Source of the DNA: Spirochaetales bacterium
Lineage (GTDB): Bacteria; Spirochaetota; Spirochaetia; ARS1246
DNA: 6,496 nt
Direction of reading: 5' to 3'
Assembly (NCBI GenBank): GCA_016930115.1
Contig: JAFGHN010000189.1
Location: forward strand, 1-6,496
Made by a program: the position numbers and the translations under genes. Positions 1-5,052 of the stretch are shown one piece after another; position 1 is the stretch's first letter, and every line of letters begins with the position of its first letter. Under the pieces are notes generated by a model. That model ran no database searches and was not told the origin of the DNA. It saw only the letters and a program-made list of their open reading frames with translations.

Positions 1-4
1 AAGG

Positions 5-12
5 AAAGGAGG
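5..12 (+). promoter_or_regulatory. Strong Shine-Dalgarno sequence for the ATG at 19
   Basis: AAAGGAGG matches the anti-Shine-Dalgarno sequence over eight bases and sits six to seven bases before ATG 19, ideal spacing. It is unusual because the frame it serves is only 11 codons long, while the real 275-codon gene starting at 68 has no comparable site. The purine run could be coincidental if it is part of an upstream coding sequence. Confidence 0.5.
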
Positions 13-18
13 ATAGAC

Positions 19-54
19 ATGCGACAAGATATCCTTTATAGAGATCTAAAGTAA
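19..54 (+). CDS. Short 11-codon frame: possible leader peptide, or tail of an upstream gene
   Basis: ATG at 19 is followed by ten sense codons (MRQDILYRDLK) and TAA at 52-54. A Shine-Dalgarno stretch complementary to the 16S tail lies six bases upstream, so initiation here looks efficient. The frame ends 13 bases before the start of the PilZ-like gene, which has no ribosome site of its own and is in a different frame. One reading is a translated leader that delivers ribosomes to the next gene by termination-reinitiation. The other is that this is the C-terminal end of a larger gene, because the same frame is open back to base 1 (KERRID before the ATG). The window cannot separate these. The peptide has no family resemblance that I recognise. 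Confidence 0.3.
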   Translation: MRQDILYRDLK

Positions 55-67
55 TTCCGGCGAATCG

Positions 68-895
68 ATGGGAAGAAACATAGTCACCAACCGCAAGGTT
101 TTCTTTTTACACCCGCAGGCCGTTGTGCAGGATGAGCTCGTTCGCGCTCTGGTGGCGGAAAATTTCGAGGCCTACCTGCTTCGCAACCATGTCTCGGCCC
201 GGATGATCCTGCGCGACTTCCCGGACTCAATACTGCTGGTTCAGACCGACTCCGGTCTGGAAGAGCAGAAATGGATCGAGTATGCCGATGGCCTGAAAGC
301 GAATCCGTTTTTTTCCGGATTGACGATCTGTGTACTTTCGGTGAGCGGTGACGATGAGATCCGGAAATTCTACCTTGAACGCTCAGCGTCTTTCTCCTGC
401 GGTTTCTCCTACGGGGGTTACAATTTTGCGGTTACATACCCCCGGATCAAGGAGATGCTCGAGCGTGAGAGAGCTAATCCGCCGGGTATCAGCATCAAGG
501 GTACGGTACCTGAGAGCTTGAACGCTTCCGTCGTTTTCACGAGAGATCACAACAGATATGAAGGGCGTCTGAGAGAAATTTCGATTTCAGGTTTCACCTG
601 CAAAATCGACGGAAAAGAGCCGCTCTATCCAGGCGAGGTGCCGATTCCGACGATTATCGTCACTTATGCGCGGACTCAATTCACCGTCAGCGGCAGGATA
701 GCGGGCAACCACGGCAACGATGACAGCATCCATCTCATTCTATTCGACACCACCGCTCTTGTTGACAAGAGAGACGACATTTTTGACCTGATACACACCT
801 GCTTGCAGGCGCAAATCGAGGCGCTCATAAAAGAAAAAAACAAGAAAGACCGGCTCGTCACCAGGGTGCCGCGTTCACATCTGTACAGGAAGTAG
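68..895 (+). CDS. Receiver-like/PilZ-like two-domain protein, probable c-di-GMP effector homologue
   Basis: The 275-residue soluble protein has no signal peptide or membrane segment. Residues 10-130 alternate strands and helices like a response-regulator receiver (KVFFLHP, then SILLVQTD, then LTICVLSV), but no aspartate sits at the expected phosphorylation point, so it looks like a pseudo-receiver. Residues 140-250 resemble a PilZ beta-barrel, with EGRLREISISGFTCKI at 165-180. The usual [DN]xSxxG motif is present as E170-x-S172-x-x-G175. The RxxxR motif normally found before the first strand is missing; an RDHNR at 159-163 lies inside the first hairpin instead. The C-terminus (250-275) is lysine/arginine-rich. 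PilZ proteins bind c-di-GMP and act on motility, exopolysaccharide or partner proteins; binding here is doubtful given the motif changes. ATG 68 is the only usable start (an in-frame stop lies at 47-49), yet it has no ribosome site. The gene runs convergently into the dehydrogenase, 17 bases apart. The family call is by motif and fold impression only. Confidence 0.65.
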   Translation: MGRNIVTNRKVFFLHPQAVVQDELVRALVAENFEAYLLRNHVSARMILRDFPDSILLVQTDSGLEEQKWIEYADGLKANPFFSGLTICVLSVSGDDEIRKFYLERSASFSCGFSYGGYNFAVTYPRIKEMLERERANPPGISIKGTVPESLNASVVFTRDHNRYEGRLREISISGFTCKIDGKEPLYPGEVPIPTIIVTYARTQFTVSGRIAGNHGNDDSIHLILFDTTALVDKRDDIFDLIHTCLQAQIEALIKEKNKKDRLVTRVPRSHLYRK

Positions 896-912
896 CAACG
901 AGGGGAATACGG

Positions 913-1794
913 TTATTTCTTCCCGCCGTCTCTGTTGAGCAGTTCTTCCCACAGCTCGACGATGACGTGCTGTGCGTACTGCCCTTTCCCCGCAGCCTTG
1001 GCTGCCTTGAATATTTCGTTGGCAACCGCGGTCATGGGAACCGGCACATACTGGGACCCTGCCAAAGAAAGCGCGTACCCCAGGTCCTTGCAGTGAATAT
1101 CGACGGATCCGCCGGGGACAAAATCCCTGTTTATCATACCGGGTATCGCAACATCGAGAACCTTTGACCCCGCCCACCCGTTTCTGATTGCCTCATACAG
1201 CACCGCCGGATCAAGCCCGTTCTTTATCCCGAGAGCGAAACTCTCGGCGATGACCGCAAACGCGGAACCCACAATCATGTTGTTCACAAGCTTGGCGACC
1301 TCTCCCGCACCGGTTTCACCTACGCGAATAACCGATTTACCCATCGCATCAAGGACCGGCTTGTACTTATTGAAGACCGATTCAGGACCGCCCACCATGA
1401 TCGAAAGCGTGGCGTCCCGCGCGGCCGCCTCCCCTCCGCTCACCGGCGCATCGAGAAAATCGATTTTCCGTTCACCAAGCAGCTTTGAAATCGATCTGGA
1501 TACCGTCGGTTCGGTGGTGCTTGTATCGATTACCGCTCCCCCGCCGGAGAGTACGGCGGCCAGCCCCGCTTCTCCCGTCACCACTTCCCTCACAATTTCG
1601 GAGCTCGGAAGCGAAAGGAGGACCACCGGAGCGGCTTTCCCCACCTCCTGCACGCTCCCGGCTTTTCTGACATCTTTCAGGGCATTCATCCGCTTTTCAT
1701 CGGTATCGAAAACCACCAGATCGTACCTTGCGCTCAGGTGCCGTGCCATGTGACCGCCCATGACTCCAAGTCCGATAAATCCGATTTTTTCCAT
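913..1794 (-). CDS. NAD(P)-dependent beta-hydroxyacid dehydrogenase (tartronate semialdehyde reductase / 3-hydroxyisobutyrate dehydrogenase family)
   Basis: The 293-residue protein has the family's usual length and every signature. The Rossmann dinucleotide motif is GLGVMG at 8-13, with acidic D30 at the end of the second strand. The substrate loop is FLDAPVSGG at 113-121. The catalytic segment G159-x-x-G-x-G-x-x-x-K168-x-x-N-N172 supplies the lysine acid/base, and KDL at 236-238 lies in the C-terminal helical domain. Family members oxidise or reduce short beta-hydroxyacids at the hydroxyl/semialdehyde carbon in the cytoplasm. The stretch around AGSKVLD, NRDF-P and DIHCKDL (208-238) reads most like GarR/GlxR tartronate semialdehyde reductases, but substrate cannot be fixed from sequence alone, and no glyoxylate or valine pathway gene is nearby. 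The start is set by GGAGG at 1800-1804, five bases before the ATG. The same frame stays open far upstream, antisense to the radical SAM gene, but that part has no family similarity. It is transcribed divergently from the radical SAM gene. Confidence 0.93.
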   Translation of the reverse strand: MEKIGFIGLGVMGGHMARHLSARYDLVVFDTDEKRMNALKDVRKAGSVQEVGKAAPVVLLSLPSSEIVREVVTGEAGLAAVLSGGGAVIDTSTTEPTVSRSISKLLGERKIDFLDAPVSGGEAAARDATLSIMVGGPESVFNKYKPVLDAMGKSVIRVGETGAGEVAKLVNNMIVGSAFAVIAESFALGIKNGLDPAVLYEAIRNGWAGSKVLDVAIPGMINRDFVPGGSVDIHCKDLGYALSLAGSQYVPVPMTAVANEIFKAAKAAGKGQYAQHVIVELWEELLNRDGGKK

Positions 1795-1799
1795 AGGTT

Positions 1800-1804
1800 C
1801 CTCC
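1800..1804 (-). promoter_or_regulatory. Shine-Dalgarno site fixing the dehydrogenase start
   Basis: On the minus strand GGAGG precedes ATG 1794 by five bases. This supports starting the protein at MEKIGFIG rather than at any codon in the long open frame upstream. Confidence 0.8.
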
Positions 1805-1842
1805 GTCCCTCTTAGGTCTGCGTTCCCCATTCTACGGAATTC

Positions 1843-1855
1843 TGCGGGCCCCGCA
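1843..1855. repeat. Perfect 13-base palindrome in the divergent promoter region, candidate operator
   Basis: TGCGGG-C-CCCGCA is a perfect 6-base inverted repeat around one central base. A one-base centre makes it unsuitable as an RNA hairpin but suitable as a dimeric repressor or activator site. It lies about 50-70 bases from either start. No regulator gene is adjacent, and a GC-rich palindrome of this length can arise by chance. Confidence 0.3.
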
Positions 1856-1911
1856 CAGAGCGTCGAGCGGCCGTTCGCGATTTCGGGTATAGTGAACTGC
1901 AGGTACCGGCA

Positions 1912-3114
1912 ATGGAAGACGAGATAAGGCAGCACGAGAAAACAGTCAAAACAGCGCTCAAGAAGCAGAATCTTTCCGAACCGTTTATCGTTGGTAAGTA
2001 TCGCTGTTCTCCGTACATGGCATGCCAGCACGGCTGCGTCTACTGCGACGGGCGGGCGGAACGATACTACGTCGAAGGTGATTTTTCCCGCGACATCGTA
2101 GTGAGGACGAACCTTGCTGAAAAACTCTCGGCGGAGATACCGCGTTTGCGTGAGAAGGGTTTCATCACCGTCGGTTCCGGCATCACCGACGTCTACCAGC
2201 CGATAGAAGCCGAAAGGGAGTTGACCAGACGCTGCGCCTCGATCTTCACCAGCTTCAACTCCCCGGTCTCCGTCATGACAAAATCGGCTTTGTCTCTCCG
2301 GGACCTGGACATTTGGGGCAAAGTCGCTGAAGGACCCGGCTTCATGCTCCTTATTTCCCTCACGTTCACAAACGATGAACAGAGGCGGATTTTTGAACCC
2401 GGGGCTTCTTCCGTGGAGCAGCGGTTGGAAGCGTTGAGACAATTCAAGGAAGCCGGTTGTAACACCGGGATCCTTGCCATGCCCCTGCTGCCCGGGATAA
2501 CGGATACCGATGAAAACCTGGAGGCTCTGTTCAGCCGGGCAAAAGAGGTAGGCGCGGATTTCATCATGCCCGCGGGACTTACCTTGAGGCCCGGAAGACA
2601 GAAGAGCTTCTTTTTCAACTGCATAGCCCAAACCCACGGGGCTCTTCTTCCACTCTACAGAGAGTTGTACCGCGAAAACAGAGAATCCGGCGTCGCAATC
2701 GCCGGTTACAGAAAGCAACTGGCGGACCGGTGTGCACAGTACAACGCGCGCTTTGAGCTCCCGTTTCTTGTTCCCCATCGGATCTACCGGAAACGCCTTC
2801 ACACCTACGACGAGATGAACATTCTCCTCCACCACATGCTTGAGCTCTATCAAGCCCGGCATGTAGACACGCGGCCGCTCAAGCAAGGCATGGAGAAGTA
2901 CATGTCATGGCTCATCGCGCAGAAGGCGGATTACAACAAGAAGCGTTCCGTCTCCTACCGATGGCTCGAAAGAGAGCTGGAAGATACCGTCGCTTCCGGC
3001 CGAATGGCCGGCCTCCTCGGGAACGAGCGGCTGGCAGGGTTCTTCCGAGAAATTGTGCTCCAAGGGCGGATATTCGACTACGTGACCCTCGAGCTCACCG
3101 ACCCGCCGGGATAA
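1912..3114 (+). CDS. SPL-family radical SAM protein (COG1533-like) with C-terminal helical extension
   Basis: The 400-residue cytoplasmic protein carries the radical SAM cluster motif C38-x3-C42-x2-C45 in SPYMACQHGCVYCD. This is the local form typical of spore-photoproduct-lyase-like COG1533 proteins (PY-GC-HGC-YC). Further family blocks are GSGITDVYQPIEAERELTRR (88-107), the V-TKSAL-LRD strand (121-131), LISLTFTNDE-RRIFEPGA-S-EQRLEALR (147-176) and MPLLPGITDT (190-199). The cluster would bind S-adenosylmethionine and generate a 5'-deoxyadenosyl radical; the substrate of most members is unknown. C32 is an extra cysteine near the cluster. The core ends near 290; residues 290-400 are a charged, mostly helical tail (YDEMNILLHHMLELY, YNKKRSVSYRWLERELED) that I cannot assign. 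True spore photoproduct lyase is unlikely, as no sporulation gene is present. ATG 1912 has only a weak AGG 5' to it. No gene follows closely enough to prove an operon. Confidence 0.85.
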   Translation: MEDEIRQHEKTVKTALKKQNLSEPFIVGKYRCSPYMACQHGCVYCDGRAERYYVEGDFSRDIVVRTNLAEKLSAEIPRLREKGFITVGSGITDVYQPIEAERELTRRCASIFTSFNSPVSVMTKSALSLRDLDIWGKVAEGPGFMLLISLTFTNDEQRRIFEPGASSVEQRLEALRQFKEAGCNTGILAMPLLPGITDTDENLEALFSRAKEVGADFIMPAGLTLRPGRQKSFFFNCIAQTHGALLPLYRELYRENRESGVAIAGYRKQLADRCAQYNARFELPFLVPHRIYRKRLHTYDEMNILLHHMLELYQARHVDTRPLKQGMEKYMSWLIAQKADYNKKRSVSYRWLERELEDTVASGRMAGLLGNERLAGFFREIVLQGRIFDYVTLELTDPPG

Positions 3115-3231
3115 AGCGAAGTAACAAAAAAAGTATCCGGTCGTGTTTTATGATTTGCAGCCGAAAATAATATCGTATACACTCTCTGAAGTTGCGCCGG
3201 GAGCTGTTTTTGGCGCATAATAGTGGAGCAA
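3115..3231. other. AT-richer intergenic spacer upstream of the HD-GYP gene
   Basis: These 117 bases lack any plausible gene and are visibly more AT-rich than their surroundings (A7 run at 3125-3131, TTTTA, AATAATAT). Candidate sigma-70 pieces are TTGCAG at 3155-3160 with TACACT at 3178-3183 (17-base spacer), and CATAAT at 3216-3221 just before the start. All are weak. I see no good terminator for the radical SAM gene, so read-through into the HD-GYP gene is possible. Confidence 0.35.
3193..3217 (+). repeat. Inverted repeat just upstream of the HD-GYP start
   Basis: TGCGCC at 3193-3198 and GGCGCA at 3212-3217 are perfectly complementary around a 13-base loop (GGGAGCTGTTTTT). The right arm ends 14 bases before ATG 3232 and overlaps a CATAAT. 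It could be an operator over a promoter, or a 5'-UTR hairpin holding the GGGAG in its loop. A 6-base stem is short, so chance is not excluded. Confidence 0.3.
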
Positions 3232-4299
3232 ATGGAAGACATAGGCAGTTACATCAGGCAGAGCGAGCTTTTTTCCGGTATCGGGCAGGACGCCCTGGCA
3301 CGCGTCGCCGCCCGTTTCAAGATAGTGAATTTCAAGGATGGGGAAGTACTTTGCGGGGAAGGCGAAGTCGGCGACAAGATGTTTATCATCACCGACGGCA
3401 AACTTTCCATCCAGAAGAACATGGGCTGGGGCCAGCGGGTGCTCACAAGGCTTGTTGAAGGCGAGGTTGTCGGCGAAATGTCGCTCATCACCGGAGAACG
3501 GCGCACCGCCACGGTGGTAGCGGAAGGTGATACGACCTGCCTTGAGCTGTCGGTGGACGTTTTCCAGGAGTTGCTAAACTCGGAACCGCACTTCGCCCAA
3601 CAGGTGGCGATTATCCTCACCGAGCGTCTCTCCGCCCTTGGGAAGAGCACGAGCGAAGACATCCTCAATGCGTATCGCGCGCTCATGTTTTCCCTGGCGA
3701 ATCTGGCGGATTCGAGAGATCCGGAAACGGGCGCCCACCTCGACCGAACCCGGTCATACTGCGCTCTTCTTGCGGACTGCGCGATGACCTCCGCCAAGTT
3801 CAAAGACCGGGTGAGTCCGGGATTTGTTGAAAGCATCTACCAGGTCTCCCCGCTCCACGACATCGGTAAAGTCGCGATTCCCGACGCCATCCTCCTGAAG
3901 CCGGACCGGCTGAACGATCGGGAGTATGAGGCGATGAAGGCCCACACCGTCGTCGGCGCCGAATCGCTCCAGGGCGTGCTCGAGTATTCGGATCAGCCGA
4001 TCTTCCACATGGCCTACAATATCTGTCTGTATCACCACGAGCGGTGGGACGGCACGGGGTATCCTCACGGTCTCAAGGGGGAGGAGATACCTCTCGAGGC
4101 CCGGATTATGGCGATTGCCGATGTGTACGACGCCTTGCTCTCAAAACGAGTCTACAAGCCGCCGATGACCTTTCAGGCTACGGCCATGGAGATTCGCAAT
4201 TCAGCGGGAACGCACTTCGATCCGGACCTTGTCAGCCTGCTGCTCGACGGGATAGAAATGTTCGAGGAAGTCCACAAAAGATTCCAGACCGGCGAATAA
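3232..4299 (+). CDS. Cyclic-nucleotide-binding / HD-GYP domain protein, predicted c-di-GMP phosphodiesterase
   Basis: Counted from ATG 3232 the protein has 355 residues. Residues 5-127 form a CRP-type cyclic-nucleotide-binding barrel (FKDGEVLCGEGEVGDKMFII, then a phosphate-binding cassette GEMSLITGERRTATV with E82 and R91 in the ligand-contacting places). A helix leads to an HD-GYP domain at about 145-345 with all hallmarks: H169, the H209-D210 pair with K213 (LHDIGKVAIP), H238, H268-H269, GYP at 276-278 in HHERWDGTGYP, and D297 (IADVYDAL). HD-GYP enzymes hydrolyse c-di-GMP to pGpG/GMP with a di- or tri-iron site. The intact ligand set argues for an active enzyme gated by cAMP or another cyclic nucleotide. 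There is no DNA-binding or membrane segment, so it should be cytoplasmic. An in-frame GTG at 3223 would add three residues; ATG is preferred because GGAG (3225-3228) precedes it, though at only three bases. It is convergent with the plsY-like gene, 53 bases away. Confidence 0.9.
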   Translation: MEDIGSYIRQSELFSGIGQDALARVAARFKIVNFKDGEVLCGEGEVGDKMFIITDGKLSIQKNMGWGQRVLTRLVEGEVVGEMSLITGERRTATVVAEGDTTCLELSVDVFQELLNSEPHFAQQVAIILTERLSALGKSTSEDILNAYRALMFSLANLADSRDPETGAHLDRTRSYCALLADCAMTSAKFKDRVSPGFVESIYQVSPLHDIGKVAIPDAILLKPDRLNDREYEAMKAHTVVGAESLQGVLEYSDQPIFHMAYNICLYHHERWDGTGYPHGLKGEEIPLEARIMAIADVYDALLSKRVYKPPMTFQATAMEIRNSAGTHFDPDLVSLLLDGIEMFEEVHKRFQTGE

Positions 4300-4334
4300 A
4301 CAGCCGACCCGATACGCACCTGCCCGCGCTGTTT
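4298..4334. terminator. Weak inverted repeat between convergent genes, possible terminator
   Basis: AAACAGC at 4298-4304 pairs perfectly with GCTGTTT at 4328-4334, overlapping the HD-GYP stop codon and lying in the 53-base gap between convergent genes. The position suits a bidirectional terminator. The 23-base loop, AT-rich outer stem and lack of a long T-run make an intrinsic terminator doubtful. Confidence 0.25.
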
Positions 4335-4352
4335 GATTCTGATGCCCTGGAG

Positions 4353-5030
4353 TCAATCATCCGCTTCGTCTCCTTTGAGCTCATCGACGCGCTTGCCCAT
4401 AAACGTAAAGTTAATGAGGAGCATCGCCAGGGACGTGCAGAAAACGCCCACGAGGACGTACCACTCGTGTCCGCCGAGAGAATAAAAGGGGGAGATCCGT
4501 ACCTTCACCAGGAAATTCAGCGCCAGGGTAAGGAACGGTGTTATCAGCACGAACATGATCGGCACCCAACGGCCAAGACGGTACTTCACTCCGTGGATAA
4601 ATACCAGAACGATGGTGCCGCCGAGAAGAAAGGAGATCAGAAACTCAAACGGTATAATGAAAACAAATATGCCGATAATGCAACCGACTCCTCTTCCACC
4701 CTTGAAACCGTAGAAAAGCGGTTTCCAGTGGCCGATGAGCGCCGCTATTCCTACCGCGAATACGATGAAGAAGTGAAGGGCGGACACTTCCCGGAACCAC
4801 AACAACCTCGCGAACAACATCGGCAACAGGCTCTTCAATCCGTCGAGCACACCAACGAGCACGCCCGCTCCCTTCCCGACGCTCCGCAAAACGTTCATCG
4901 TGCCGGCGTTTTTGTTCCCGATCGATCGAATGTCGGTTTTGGCGGTTGCTTTGGTGATTATTATCGCGTAACTCACCGACCCGGACAGGTATCCAAGGAG
5001 CACCACAACAATGGCTTTCAGCACTATCAT
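4353..5030 (-). CDS. plsY: PlsY-like acyl-phosphate:glycerol-3-phosphate acyltransferase, divergent
   Basis: The 225-residue integral membrane protein has roughly six hydrophobic segments (about 1-24, 52-77, 85-104, 113-145, 153-175, 188-210). PlsY transfers an acyl chain from acyl-phosphate to position 1 of glycerol-3-phosphate, the first step of phospholipid synthesis. Family blocks are GYLSGSVSYAIIITK (13-27), DIRSIGNKNAGTMNVLRSVGK (33-53) and GHWKPLFYGFKGGRGVG (100-116). Three places depart from typical PlsY: the GSGNPGATN loop reads GNKNAGTMN, so its serine is asparagine; FKGGKG reads FKGGRG; and the C-terminal RH-NI-R-E type motif is not recognisable, the tail ending KRVDELKGDEADD. It may be a diverged PlsY or a PlsY-like paralogue with another substrate. 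The start is set by AAAGGAGAG at 5034-5042; the longer open frame upstream lies inside the fakA-like gene. It is 22 bases downstream of that gene, almost certainly in one transcript. Confidence 0.8.
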   Translation of the reverse strand: MIVLKAIVVVLLGYLSGSVSYAIIITKATAKTDIRSIGNKNAGTMNVLRSVGKGAGVLVGVLDGLKSLLPMLFARLLWFREVSALHFFIVFAVGIAALIGHWKPLFYGFKGGRGVGCIIGIFVFIIPFEFLISFLLGGTIVLVFIHGVKYRLGRWVPIMFVLITPFLTLALNFLVKVRISPFYSLGGHEWYVLVGVFCTSLAMLLINFTFMGKRVDELKGDEADD

Positions 5031-5033
5031 GTT

Positions 5034-5042
5034 CTCTCCTTT
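5034..5042 (-). promoter_or_regulatory. Shine-Dalgarno site fixing the plsY-like start
   Basis: On the minus strand AAAGGAGAG lies three to four bases before ATG 5030, with its GGAG core five bases away. It fills most of the gap to the fakA-like stop at 5053 and supports the start at MIVLKAIVVV. Confidence 0.8.
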
Positions 5043-5052
5043 ATAAAACGGC

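Larger units (their letters stand above)
1795..1911. promoter_or_regulatory. Divergent intergenic control region between dehydrogenase and radical SAM gene
   Basis: These 117 bases separate two divergently transcribed genes and must carry both sets of 5' signals. A TATAGT at 1888-1893 (+) is one mismatch from the sigma-70 -10 consensus and would give only a short leader before ATG 1912. On the minus strand a TAGAAT overlaps about 1828-1833. Neither has a convincing -35 at 16-18 bases, so promoter strength may depend on an activator. The palindrome at 1843-1855 lies between the two candidates. Confidence 0.4.

Noticed and set aside
901..924. GGGAA...TTCCC inverted repeat at the PilZ/dehydrogenase convergence
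   Set aside because: A 5-base stem with a 12-base loop and no T-run is too weak to call a terminator.
1250..1753. 167-codon plus-strand frame inside the dehydrogenase
   Set aside because: It is antisense to a gene with complete catalytic motifs, and its serine/threonine/proline-rich translation is typical of a shadow frame.
1795..2886. Long open frame on the minus strand upstream of the dehydrogenase, antisense to the radical SAM gene
   Set aside because: It is in frame with the dehydrogenase but has no family resemblance. The Rossmann fold starts at MEKIGFIG with a good ribosome site, and the plus-strand gene has clear conserved motifs. The open frame is a by-product of codon composition.
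3160..3167. GCCGAAAA resembling a sigma-28 (motility) -10 element
   Set aside because: No TAAA is found about 15 bases upstream, so only half of the promoter is present.
3211..3226. TGGCGC resembling the -24 part of a sigma-54 promoter
   Set aside because: The GC at the required -12 spacing is absent.
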